From NCBI RefSeq assembly GCF_003458415.1, contig NZ_QRUF01000015.1, positions 1 to 48,034 of the forward strand: 48,034 bases of DNA. Direction: 5' to 3'. This DNA comes from Collinsella sp. AF25-2LB (GTDB taxonomy: Bacteria > Actinomycetota > Coriobacteriia > Coriobacteriales > Coriobacteriaceae). The translations under genes were made by a program, and so were the position numbers. The notes beneath the pieces are model-generated. The model did not search any database and was not told the DNA's origin. It worked only from the letters and a program-made list of their open reading frames with translations. This document shows positions 1 through 8,095 of this stretch, piece by piece. Every line of letters begins with the position of its first letter. Position 1 is the stretch's first letter.

Positions 1-58
1 TTGCAGCGTCGAGCAGCTACGCGGTTTGGTAAAACCGCGTAACCACTAGTTTGGTACC

Positions 59-87
59 TTGACATTCATTTCTCATGCTCCTAGATT
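59..87 (+). promoter_or_regulatory. Putative sigma-70-type promoter of the marR-ABC operon
   Basis: A perfect -35 hexamer TTGACA (59-64) is followed after exactly 17 bp by TAGATT (82-87). It lies 56 bp upstream of the MarR start, and no other gene lies between. Assigned by inspection only. Confidence 0.6.
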
Positions 88-121
88 GGTTAGGCACAAA
101 ACAATTCCACTACCTAACTAA
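86..121. promoter_or_regulatory. Candidate MarR operator (inverted repeat over the -10/start site)
   Basis: TTGGTTAGG (86-94) and CCTAACTAA (113-121) form an 8-of-9 inverted repeat that overlaps the -10 box and the expected transcription start. That is where an autorepressing MarR protein would bind. The 18-bp gap between arms is rather wide for a single MarR dimer, so this is an inference. Confidence 0.35.
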
Positions 122-142
122 AGAAAGGAGCAAAACTAATTC

Positions 143-649
143 ATGTGCGATGAACCTCTTAACCTTTGTTCGCACGAGCCCGGCGGCGACCCGTCACAGC
201 CGGCGGATGCACCCGAAGCGGTTAGCTCAGAAGACAAGCTTGCCAAACGCATCCTCAATGGCCTGGGCTTTTGCGGCCATTACATGCATTTTCATGGCGG
301 AGGCGTGTCCGGCAAGGCGCCCATCATCTGCCTGCTGGCCAAGCAACCCGGCGGCGAGATGTCGCAGCAAGAACTCGGCATGCACTTTGACCTCAAGCCG
401 GGGTCGCTTTCCGAGATCCTGTCCAAGCTCGAGCTCAACGGCCTCATCGAGCGCAGCCGTAACCCCAAGGATCGACGGCAGCTCACCATTCGCCTGACCG
501 AAACCGGCCGGGAAAACGCCCGCATCGACCAGGCAGCCCGCATTCGCTTTAGAGAGCAGGCCTTTGGTGCCCTCACCCACGACGAGCGCGAGCAGCTCGC
601 CGAAATGCTCGAGAAAATCCGTGTAACCTGGGAGGAACTGGATGATTAA
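143..649 (+). CDS. MarR family transcriptional regulator
   Basis: A 168-residue winged-helix regulator of the MarR family. Residues about 50-125 carry the DNA-binding domain: a helix-turn-helix around EMSQQELG, then a wing with the family-typical run NPKDRRQLTIRLTETG. The first 30 residues are Cys/His/Pro-containing and look unstructured. The start is ATG, preceded by AAGAAAGGAG at 8-9 nt. The 3' end overlaps the next gene by 8 bp (GATGATTAA), so it is translationally coupled to an ABC exporter pair. By analogy with other MarR-exporter operons it probably represses its own operon and responds to a small toxic ligand, such as a drug, bile component or phenolic. The ligand cannot be read from the sequence. 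Confidence 0.9.
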   Translation: MCDEPLNLCSHEPGGDPSQPADAPEAVSSEDKLAKRILNGLGFCGHYMHFHGGGVSGKAPIICLLAKQPGGEMSQQELGMHFDLKPGSLSEILSKLELNGLIERSRNPKDRRQLTIRLTETGRENARIDQAARIRFREQAFGALTHDEREQLAEMLEKIRVTWEELDD

Positions 650-2456
650 AACCCTCATGGGCAGCATCCGCGACTATATAAAAGTCACCGTTGCCACGCC
701 GTTGCTCGTGCTTGGCGAGGTGCTCTGCGAGATGCTGATTCCATTTATCACCGCCAACCTGATCGACGCCATCAAAGATGGCACCACCGTAGCCGAGATG
801 CTTCCCACCGCGGGCTTTTTGGTGCTCATCGCGCTGACGTCGCTTGCTTTTGGCGCCGCTGCCGGCGTCACCTGCAGCCATGCGAGTTGCGGCTTCGCTA
901 AGAACCTGCGTCACGACCTGTTCTACAAGATCCAGACGTTCAGCTTTGCCAACATCGATGAGTTCTCGAGCTCCTCGCTCGTCACGCGCCTGACCACCGA
1001 TATCAACAACGTGCAGCAGGCCTTTATGATGATCATCCGTATCGCCGTGCGCGCGCCGCTGGTATTGATCTTCGCCTTTACCATGGCATTTATCATGGGC
1101 GGCAGCGTCGCCATGGTCTACCTGGTCATCATTCCGCTGCTGGGCTTTGGGCTGTTCTTTATCATCTTTAAGGTGCGTCCCATCTTCTCGCGCGTGTTCC
1201 ACAAGTACGACGCCCTTAACGAGTCCGTCGAGGAAAACGTCACCGGCATGCGCGTGGTCAAGAGCTATGTGCGCGAAGACTTTGAGAAGGAGAAGTTCGC
1301 GACCGCCGCACGCGACGTCCAAATGGACTTCACCCGCGCCGAGAAGCTGCTGGCCTTTAACAACCCCATGATGAACATCTGCGTCAACGGCGCGTTCGTC
1401 GTCATCATCTACCTGGGCTCCAAGCTCATCATCACGAGCCAGGGCACGTTGTTCGACGTGGGCCAGCTCTCCTCGATCTTTACCTATGGCTTCCAAATCC
1501 TCATGAGCCTGATGCAGCTATCGATGATCTTTGTCATGGTGACCATGGCCGACGAATCGGCGCACCGCATCACCGAGGTGCTGGCCGCCGAGCCCACGAT
1601 CGCCGATCCCGCCGAGCCCGTGCTCGAGGTCGCCGATGGCTCCATCGACTTTGACCACGTGAGCTTTAAGTATTCCGCGCATGCGAAGCGCCAGGCGCTC
1701 GACAATATCGACCTGCACATTAAGAGCGGCGAGACCATCGGCATCATCGGCGGCACCGGCTCGGCCAAGTCCACGCTCGTAAACCTCATCGCCCGCCTGT
1801 ACGACGCCACCGAGGGTACCGTGCGCGTGGGCGGCGTGGATGTACGCGACTACGACTTGGACGCCCTGCGCCACCAGGTGGCCATGGTGCTGCAGAAAAA
1901 CGTGCTGTTTAGCGGCACGATTGCCGAGAACCTGCGTTGGGGCGACCCGAACGCCACCGACGAAGAGGTCCGCGAGGCCGCGCATCTGGCCTGCGCCGAC
2001 GAGTTTGTCGACGGCTTCCCCAAGGGCTATGACACCTGGATCGAACAGGGCGGCTCCAATGTTTCCGGCGGTCAGAAGCAGCGCCTGTGCATTGCGCGTG
2101 CCCTGCTGCGTCGCCCCAAGATCTTGATCCTGGACGACTCCACGAGCGCCGTCGACACCAAGACCGACGCCAAGATTCGCGCAGGGCTGGCAAGCTATCT
2201 GCCCAACACGACCAAGCTCATCATCGCCCAGCGCATTAGCTCCGTGCAGGATGCAGACCGCATCATCGTCATGGAGGGCGGCCGCATCGCGCAGATCGGC
2301 AACCACGATGAGCTGCTCAAGACGAGCGAGATCTACCGCGAGACCTTTACCTCGCAGAACAAGATGTCTGCCGAGGGCGAAGGGGCCGTCGAGGCCGACA
2401 CCGAGGCATCTGCAGCACAAGCTCAGACCCAGGAAGGAGGCGAGGCACATGAGTAA
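642..2456 (+). CDS. ABC exporter half-transporter, degenerate-site subunit (pair 1)
   Basis: A 604-residue type IV ABC half-exporter with six transmembrane segments (about residues 1-310) followed by a nucleotide-binding domain. The Walker A region reads GGTGSAKST, where the usual third glycine is alanine. The signature is the canonical VSGGQ. Walker B ends LILDDSTSAVD, with Asp replacing the catalytic Glu. In TM287/288-type heterodimers one subunit carries such a degenerate site, and the next gene supplies the complementary half. The C-terminal 40 residues are Glu/Ala-rich. It overlaps marR upstream and its partner downstream, and the pair probably exports a hydrophobic compound or peptide across the membrane. 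The substrate is unknown. Confidence 0.9.
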   Translation: MIKTLMGSIRDYIKVTVATPLLVLGEVLCEMLIPFITANLIDAIKDGTTVAEMLPTAGFLVLIALTSLAFGAAAGVTCSHASCGFAKNLRHDLFYKIQTFSFANIDEFSSSSLVTRLTTDINNVQQAFMMIIRIAVRAPLVLIFAFTMAFIMGGSVAMVYLVIIPLLGFGLFFIIFKVRPIFSRVFHKYDALNESVEENVTGMRVVKSYVREDFEKEKFATAARDVQMDFTRAEKLLAFNNPMMNICVNGAFVVIIYLGSKLIITSQGTLFDVGQLSSIFTYGFQILMSLMQLSMIFVMVTMADESAHRITEVLAAEPTIADPAEPVLEVADGSIDFDHVSFKYSAHAKRQALDNIDLHIKSGETIGIIGGTGSAKSTLVNLIARLYDATEGTVRVGGVDVRDYDLDALRHQVAMVLQKNVLFSGTIAENLRWGDPNATDEEVREAAHLACADEFVDGFPKGYDTWIEQGGSNVSGGQKQRLCIARALLRRPKILILDDSTSAVDTKTDAKIRAGLASYLPNTTKLIIAQRISSVQDADRIIVMEGGRIAQIGNHDELLKTSEIYRETFTSQNKMSAEGEGAVEADTEASAAQAQTQEGGEAHE

Positions 2457-4368
2457 GGCAACGACCGCCGAGCGCGCGCTCAACCGCAAGGGCGGCACCA
2501 TGTCGCGCCTCATCAAGACGCTCTTTGGCTTCTACCCCGTGCTTTTGCCCCTCGTCGTCGTCGGCGTGGTGCTCTGCGCCATCATCAACTCCATCGGCGC
2601 GACCTTCCTTCAGAGCGCCCTGCAGATTATTAGCGAATCGTGGCAGTCGGGCGATTGGGAAGCTGCACAGCCCAAGATCGCACAGCTCGTGACCACCCTC
2701 GCCTGCATCTACGGCGTCGGCATCCTGTCCTCGCTGTTCTGGAACCGCGCCATGGCCATCGTCACGCAGGGCTCGCTCGAGAAGCTTCGCGAGAAGATGT
2801 TCAACCGCATGCAGGACCTGCCGATTCGCTACTTCGACACGCACCAGCGCGGCGACATCATGAGCCACTACACCAACGACATCGACACGCTGCGCCAGAT
2901 GATCAGCCAGTCGCTGCCCAACCTGCTCATGACGACCATCGTCATCGTCACGGTGTTCTTTATCATGCTGTACTACAGCGTTTGGATGTGCCTGGTCATT
3001 GTGGCAGGCGTCGCCTTTATGACCTTTATGACCAAGCTGCTCGGCTCCAACTCCGCGCGCTTCTTTATTGCGCAGCAGACCGAGCTCGGCGTTGTCGAGG
3101 GCCATATCGAGGAAGTCATGAACGGTCAGAAGGTCGTCAAGGCATTCTGCCACGAGTCTGCCGCCGAGGCCGATTTTGACGAGCGCAACGAAAAGCTCTT
3201 CGAGGTCTCGCAGAAGGCCAACATGTACGCCAACATCCTCATGCCCATCCTTATGAACCTGGGAAACCTGCTCTACGTGCTGGTCGCACTGGCAGGCGGC
3301 ATTTTCCTGGCGCTGGGCGTGCCCAACCTGAGCATCTCGGGCATGGCGCTGTCCATCGCCGTCGTGGTGCCGTTCCTCAACATGACCAAGCAGTTCTGCG
3401 GACAGATCGGCCAGATCTCGCAGCAGATCAACGCCGTGGTCATGGGCCTCGCCGGCGCCGACCGTATCTTTGAGCTCATCGACGAGGAGCCCGAAGCCGA
3501 CGAAGGCTATGTGACGCTCGTCAACGCTCAGGTGAACCCCGACACCTGGCAGCTCGAGGAGGCCGACCACCACACCGGCATGTGGGCGTGGAAACATCCG
3601 CACCGCGCAACCGGCGAGATCGAGTACGTGCCGCTGCGCGGCGACCTGGTCATGGACAACGTCGACTTTGGCTACACGCCCGACCACGAGGTGCTGCACG
3701 GCGTGTCTGTGTTTGCCAAGCCGGGCCAGAAGGTCGCGTTTGTCGGCGCCACCGGTGCCGGCAAGACGACCATCACCAACCTCATTAACCGCTTCTATGA
3801 CATCGCCGACGGCAAGATCCGCTACGACGGCATCAACGTCAACAAGATCCGCAAGGCAGATCTGCGCCGCTCGCTGGGCGTGGTGCTGCAGGACGTGAAC
3901 CTGTTCACCGGCACCGTGATGGATAACATCCGCTACGGCAATCTGGATGCCACCGACGAGGAGTGCATCAAGGCGGCTAAGCTCGCGGGCGCGGACGACT
4001 TTATCACCCGCCTGCCCGACGGCTACGACACCATGCTCACCGGCAACGGCGCACAGCTGTCGCAGGGCCAGCGCCAGCTGATTTCGATCGCACGCGCCGC
4101 CGTCGCCGATCCGCCGGCGATGATTCTGGACGAGGCCACGAGCTCCATCGACACCCGCACCGAGGCTATCGTGCAGGCCGGCATGGACAAGCTCATGGAA
4201 GGCCGCACGACGTTTGTCATCGCGCACCGCCTGTCCACCGTGCGCAACTCCGACGCGATCATCTGTCTGGACCACGGCCGCATCATCGAGCGCGGCAACC
4301 ACGACGAGCTGATTGCCAAGCGCGGGTATTACTACCAGCTCTATACCGGAGCGTTTGAGCTGGAGTAG
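2449..4368 (+). CDS. ABC exporter half-transporter, catalytic-site subunit (pair 1)
   Basis: A 639-residue half-exporter and partner of the preceding gene, which it overlaps by 8 bp. The start at 2449 follows AGGAAGGAGGCGAGGCAC; an alternative ATG lies at 2500. Six membrane segments span about residues 20-330. The NBD has Walker A GATGAGKTT, Walker B ILDEATSSID with the catalytic Glu, and a divergent signature LSQGQ. That is the expected mirror image of the partner: the intact Walker motifs here pair with the partner's normal SGGQ signature to make one competent ATP site. A roughly 70-residue insertion precedes the NBD (about residues 345-415). A strong intrinsic terminator follows the gene. 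Confidence 0.9.
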   Translation: MSKATTAERALNRKGGTMSRLIKTLFGFYPVLLPLVVVGVVLCAIINSIGATFLQSALQIISESWQSGDWEAAQPKIAQLVTTLACIYGVGILSSLFWNRAMAIVTQGSLEKLREKMFNRMQDLPIRYFDTHQRGDIMSHYTNDIDTLRQMISQSLPNLLMTTIVIVTVFFIMLYYSVWMCLVIVAGVAFMTFMTKLLGSNSARFFIAQQTELGVVEGHIEEVMNGQKVVKAFCHESAAEADFDERNEKLFEVSQKANMYANILMPILMNLGNLLYVLVALAGGIFLALGVPNLSISGMALSIAVVVPFLNMTKQFCGQIGQISQQINAVVMGLAGADRIFELIDEEPEADEGYVTLVNAQVNPDTWQLEEADHHTGMWAWKHPHRATGEIEYVPLRGDLVMDNVDFGYTPDHEVLHGVSVFAKPGQKVAFVGATGAGKTTITNLINRFYDIADGKIRYDGINVNKIRKADLRRSLGVVLQDVNLFTGTVMDNIRYGNLDATDEECIKAAKLAGADDFITRLPDGYDTMLTGNGAQLSQGQRQLISIARAAVADPPAMILDEATSSIDTRTEAIVQAGMDKLMEGRTTFVIAHRLSTVRNSDAIICLDHGRIIERGNHDELIAKRGYYYQLYTGAFELE

Positions 4369-4495
4369 TTCGGCTCGCCGAGATGGCCGATTTGCCGCTC
4401 ATTCGTCGGGCATGACCCTAAGATCAATGCCCTCCTCTTTCGGGGCAAATCGACTCATCTCAACGACCCAAACACAATGCACCGCAACGAATAAA

Positions 4496-4530
4496 GCCTC
4501 CGCAGCCACACGAGCTGCGGAGGCTTTTTT
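4496..4530 (+). terminator. Intrinsic terminator of the marR-ABC operon
   Basis: An 11-bp perfect stem (GCCTCCGCAGC / GCTGCGGAGGC, loop of 7 nt) is followed by six T residues. It lies about 130 bp after the ABC stop codon. Confidence 0.85.
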
Positions 4531-4540
4531 CATGCCGGCC

Positions 4541-4711
4541 GGAAACCGTATCCCACTTTTCGGGCCCAGAATGGGATGCCGTTTCCCGCTGGGCCCCCTC
4601 CGGGAAACGACATCCCATTTCAAGGGCATAAACCGGGATGTGGTTTCCCCTAACGGCACCTTTGGGAAACCGCATCCCACTCTAGACGCACAAAACGGGA
4701 TGAGCTTTCCC
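4541..4711. repeat. 62-bp-period palindromic tandem array, copy 1
   Basis: Motifs of the form GGGAAAC-n3-ATCCCA alternate with their reverse complement GGGATG-n2-GTTTCCC. The TTTCCC element recurs at 4582, 4644 and 4706, an exact 62-bp period. The same family, with the same period, recurs near 26.2-26.5 kb and 36.0-36.2 kb. Open frames crossing it are Arg/Ser/Pro-rich by-products of the repeats and are not called as genes. Confidence 0.85.
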
Positions 4712-4807
4712 ATGGTGATCCAAGACCAGAAGCATGTCCGATAGCGCGGCCAGGTCAAGAACAACAAGGCAAGCGTCACGCCAATTTGGACGAGCGTCTG
4801 CTGCAGT

Positions 4808-4835
4808 TTGAGGCTGCTGGCCCATATGGTAGAGT
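4808..4835 (+). promoter_or_regulatory. Possible promoter of the GGDEF gene
   Basis: TTGAGG (4808-4813), a 16-bp spacer and TAGAGT (4830-4835) lie about 67 bp upstream of the GTG start. The match is moderate. The rest of 4712-4901 holds nothing else I can support. Confidence 0.3.
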
Positions 4836-4901
4836 TAACCACCCATGAATTTCAGCACACTGCGTGCTACCTGTTCTTTTGTCATTTAGGGGAGTGAACT
4901 T

Positions 4902-5993
4902 GTGAATACTTCTGTCGCCAAGAAGGCCGGCCAGGCGGTGCGCCTGCTCATGATGGTGCTCACGGCAGTTCTCATCTTCTTCTTCATCAATGTTATGCTG
5001 CTCGTCTCCGATATCCAGGGCACGGCGCGTGTGGTCAACTACGCCGGTCTGGTGCGCGGTACCACGCAGCGAATCGTTAAGCTCGAGGACGCGGGCCAGC
5101 CTCAAGATGACCTGCTTAAAGCCGTGGATTCATACATCAACGGTTTGCGTTACGGAAGTGACGACCTCAACCTCGTCCGTCTCGACGACGATGAGTATCA
5201 GGCAAAAATGACCGAGTTTGCAAATTATTTTGATGAGCTTTGCACCGAGATCATCCGCGTGCGCGAAGTCGGCTATGAGAACACCGACATCATCTCCATG
5301 AGCGAGGAGTTCTTTGGCATTTGCGACGATGCTACGCGACTCGCAGAGGACTACTCTCAGGAGAAGGCGTCGGCACTCAACTATCTCGAGGGCCTGGTGA
5401 TCATCGACATCATGGGCTTGGTGGCGACCTTTGCGGTCGAACTTGTTCGCGCGGTGCGAACTGCCGCGCTCAATCGCGAACTGCAGAGCAAAGTCTATCT
5501 CGACGAAGCCACGGGACTGCCCAACAAGAACAAGTGCGAGGAGGTCTTGGGGCAGGAGCAGCCTGTCTCCGCGGAGGCGCCCGTTGCGGTGTGCGTCTTC
5601 GACCTTAACAATCTGCATACGGTCAATAACAGCTTCGGCCACGAGAAGGGCGACGAATACATCCGTTCTTTTGCCCGGCAACTGGGAAGTGTGGCGTCCG
5701 AGACGTGCTTTGTGGGCCGCGACGGCGGCGATGAGTTTATCGCGGTGCTGTGGGATGCCGATCGGGCTGCCGTGGAGTCCTGTCTCGCTCGGGTTCGTGC
5801 GAACGTGAACGAGTATTCCGAGGCTCACCCCGACATGCCTATCAGCTATGCGGTGGGCTATGCGCTTTCCAGTGATTTTGATGAACCGCCTACGATGCGC
5901 GAGCTCTTTTCCCAGGCCGACAAGAACATGTACGTCGATAAGAACCGCGTAAAGACAGCCGAGGCAGCCGGGCCGCAACGCGAGGACCGCTAA
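4902..5993 (+). CDS. Membrane diguanylate cyclase (GGDEF domain)
   Basis: A 363-residue inner-membrane protein predicted to make cyclic di-GMP from two GTP. The first membrane helix is at about residues 14-36. An extracytoplasmic helical region follows, then a second membrane helix at about 165-185 and a GGDEF domain at about 200-350. The active-site loop is intact (GRDGGDEF, about residues 270-277). I see no RxxD inhibitory site at the usual spacing upstream of it. The run NYAGLVRGTTQR after the first helix resembles the PilJ-type four-helix sensor signature, which is an inference. The start is GTG behind AGGGGAG. It is a single-gene unit, and no c-di-GMP effector lies nearby. Confidence 0.88.
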   Translation: MNTSVAKKAGQAVRLLMMVLTAVLIFFFINVMLLVSDIQGTARVVNYAGLVRGTTQRIVKLEDAGQPQDDLLKAVDSYINGLRYGSDDLNLVRLDDDEYQAKMTEFANYFDELCTEIIRVREVGYENTDIISMSEEFFGICDDATRLAEDYSQEKASALNYLEGLVIIDIMGLVATFAVELVRAVRTAALNRELQSKVYLDEATGLPNKNKCEEVLGQEQPVSAEAPVAVCVFDLNNLHTVNNSFGHEKGDEYIRSFARQLGSVASETCFVGRDGGDEFIAVLWDADRAAVESCLARVRANVNEYSEAHPDMPISYAVGYALSSDFDEPPTMRELFSQADKNMYVDKNRVKTAEAAGPQREDR

Positions 5994-6012
5994 ACCCGTA
6001 GCAAAGGGTAGC

Positions 6013-6040
6013 TAATTTGGGACGGGACTCTTTTGGCTAC
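6013..6040. repeat. Half copy of the TTTGGGACGGG repeat
   Basis: The run here (TTTGGGACGGG, then CTTTTGGCTAC) matches the arms of the complete inverted repeat at 44004-44085. Only one arm is visible. It overlaps and supplies the LysR stop codon (6037-6039 on the minus strand). Confidence 0.55.
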
Positions 6041-6915
6041 TTGAGGAGTTGGGCCATGGCGTTGACGAATTTTTGTACTTGGAGGGTGGGCTCGAGCGGA
6101 TAGTGCAAAAAGACCGGCACCTCTCGCCCGCACAGGAACGGCACGCCCACAAAGGCCGGGTGCACCCCCGACCATGCGCCGCAGGTGAGCACCGCGTCGC
6201 CCTTTTCCTCTGCCTCGTTAAAGAGCGCAAAGTCAAAGCTGTCCACGTCGATCACGTCTACGCCGCCGTCGGCCAACAGATCGATACGCAGACTGTCCAT
6301 AGCGTCGTTGCCGTGACGGAGCACGCGCAGGCGCATACCCTCTAAGTCGGCAACTGTGATGCGCGTCTTGCGCGCCAGCGGGCTCGTGCGCGGCAGGTCG
6401 ATATAAAACGGCACGTTAACGATGCGAAGCTTTTGGCAGGCGTCGCCCCAGCGTGGAGTAGAAAAACTCGACTGCACTACATCCACCTCGCGGCCCAAGC
6501 TGCGCATGACGGATTCGCGCTCGTCATAGAGGTCGCTTACCGGCACGATCTCAAATCGCAGCGATGGTTCCAGATCGTGGATGTCCGACCACATCGACAG
6601 CGTTTGGCGCCCCGGGCACATCATCGACACGCCCAGGCGCACGGCCCCGCCATCGCCTGCCGCGCGTCGGGCACGGCGCAGCGCGTCCTCGGACTGCCGC
6701 ATGATCGAACGTGCATCGTCCACCAGCAGAGCACCTGCCGGCGTCACCTTAACACCAGAATGCGAGCGCTCGAACAACGTGATGCCGAACTCGGCCTCGA
6801 ATCCCGACACCTGTTTGACGAGCGCCGGGGTCGACACGCGCAATTTTGCCGCCGCACGCGAGAAGCTTCCCAGCTCCGCGGCGGCCGATATGGCCTCAAG
6901 TCGTCGATCGTACAC
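6037..6915 (-). CDS. LysR family transcriptional regulator
   Basis: A 292-residue LysR-type activator/repressor. An N-terminal helix-turn-helix (residues about 2-60: LEAISAAAELGSFSRAAAKL) is followed by a periplasmic-binding-protein-like effector domain (about 88-290). I chose GTG at 6915 because CAGGAG precedes it by 6 nt and the family sequence begins there. An in-frame ATG at 6978 would add 21 atypical residues and has no clear ribosome site. It is divergent from the SDR-MFS-Gfo/Idh operon across about 230 bp, the standard LysR arrangement, so it probably controls that operon in response to its substrate. Confidence 0.88.
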   Translation of the reverse strand: MYDRRLEAISAAAELGSFSRAAAKLRVSTPALVKQVSGFEAEFGITLFERSHSGVKVTPAGALLVDDARSIMRQSEDALRRARRAAGDGGAVRLGVSMMCPGRQTLSMWSDIHDLEPSLRFEIVPVSDLYDERESVMRSLGREVDVVQSSFSTPRWGDACQKLRIVNVPFYIDLPRTSPLARKTRITVADLEGMRLRVLRHGNDAMDSLRIDLLADGGVDVIDVDSFDFALFNEAEEKGDAVLTCGAWSGVHPAFVGVPFLCGREVPVFLHYPLEPTLQVQKFVNAMAQLLK

Positions 6916-7049
6916 GTCAATCTCCTGTTTCCAGACGTATGGCAATGAACTGCCAAGGGGGTCGTTTTGGCAGGTCACACACTAAATTAGGGACACATCG
7001 TCTTGCGAGCTATAAACCTACGGTTAACGCCATTCTAACAAATATGCAA

Positions 7050-7078
7050 TTCACCTGCGCAAATGCAAAGCATACGAT
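7050..7078 (+). promoter_or_regulatory. Possible promoter of the SDR-MFS-Gfo/Idh operon with a palindrome
   Basis: TTCACC (7050-7055), a 17-bp spacer and TACGAT (7073-7078) could be a weak, activator-dependent promoter. The palindrome ATGCAAAGCAT (7063-7073) sits inside it and could be part of a LysR site. The remainder of the divergent region 6916-7147 is AT-richer than its surroundings and has no open frame I would call. Confidence 0.35.
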
Positions 7079-7147
7079 AACCTGCGAAAACCACGTGGGT
7101 CGGTTAATGGGAGCGACTCACCGGGAGGCACAAGAAGGGAAGTTCCT

Positions 7148-8029
7148 ATGAGCAATTGGCTTAAGCTCGAGGGCGATGTCTGCGCCGTGACCGGCGCACT
7201 CGGCGGTATGGGCGTCGAGATTTGCCGCGAGTTCGCCCGCAACGGCGCCAACGTCGTCCTGCTCGACCTGGACGAAGAGAAGGTCAAGGCCGCAGCCGCC
7301 GACCTCGCCGCCGAGTTTGGCATCCACGCCGAGGGCTACAAGATGAACGCCACCGACGAGGCCGAGGTTCAGGCCGCCGTCGACGCCACCATCGCCGACT
7401 TCGGCCGTGTCGACGTCCTCGTCAACACCGCCGGCATCCTGCGCTTCGCCGCCATGGAGGACCTGCCGCTGAGCGACTGGGAGCAGGTGCTCAACGTCAA
7501 CCTCACTGGTTACTTCATCACCTCGCAGCGCTTTGGTCGCGAGATGATCAAGGCCGGCCAGGGTCGCCTGGTGCACATCTCGACCGTTGCCAGCCACTCC
7601 CCCGAGACGTTCTCGGGCGTGTACAGCTCCACCAAGGCCGGCGTCAACATGATGTCCAAGATGCTCGCCGCCGAGTGGGGCCCCTACGGCGTCCGCTCCA
7701 ACTGCGTCGAGCCCTGCTTCGTTAAGACCCCGATGTCGGCCAACTTCTACGCCGATCCCGAGGTCGAAAAGAGCCGCAGCCGCCTGATCGCCACGCGCCG
7801 CATCGGCGAGGTCAGCGATATTGCCAACGCCGTCATGTTCCTGGCGTCCACGCGCTCGGACTTTACCACCGGCGACGCTATCAAGGTCGACGGCGGCTTC
7901 TCCAACATGATGGGCGACCTCACCGCCAAGCCCGGCGGCCGTCGCGCCTATGCCGACAACTACCTTAAGAACAAGGGTGTCGAGCTCTGGTCCGATGAGT
8001 CCGGCGTCGCCAAGCCGACTGACCAGTAA
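7148..8029 (+). CDS. Short-chain dehydrogenase/reductase (SDR)
   Basis: A 293-residue classical SDR, predicted to be an NAD(P)-dependent oxidoreductase of a hydroxyl or keto group. It has the cofactor glycine motif TGALGGMG (about 15-22), NTAG (about 94-97), the catalytic Ser near 145 in HISTVAS, and YSSTK (Tyr159, Lys163). The C-terminal 40 residues extend beyond the usual 250-residue core. An acidic residue after the second strand (LLDLDEEK) favours NAD over NADP. The start is ATG after GAAGGGAAG. It is the first gene of an operon with an OFA-type transporter and a Gfo/Idh oxidoreductase, so the substrate is likely a sugar, polyol or organic acid. Its identity is unknown. Confidence 0.9.
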   Translation: MSNWLKLEGDVCAVTGALGGMGVEICREFARNGANVVLLDLDEEKVKAAAADLAAEFGIHAEGYKMNATDEAEVQAAVDATIADFGRVDVLVNTAGILRFAAMEDLPLSDWEQVLNVNLTGYFITSQRFGREMIKAGQGRLVHISTVASHSPETFSGVYSSTKAGVNMMSKMLAAEWGPYGVRSNCVEPCFVKTPMSANFYADPEVEKSRSRLIATRRIGEVSDIANAVMFLASTRSDFTTGDAIKVDGGFSNMMGDLTAKPGGRRAYADNYLKNKGVELWSDESGVAKPTDQ

Positions 8030-8095
8030 ACCAACCTGACAGGGAGGTCCCGCGGACACGCCCGCTCCTCCCCCGTATCGATTAGAAAGAGTCCA

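Noticed and set aside
4399..4842. Open frame on the minus strand through the 62-bp repeat array
   Set aside because: Its translation simply reads the palindromic repeats, has no ribosome site and matches repeat-derived frames at the other two arrays.
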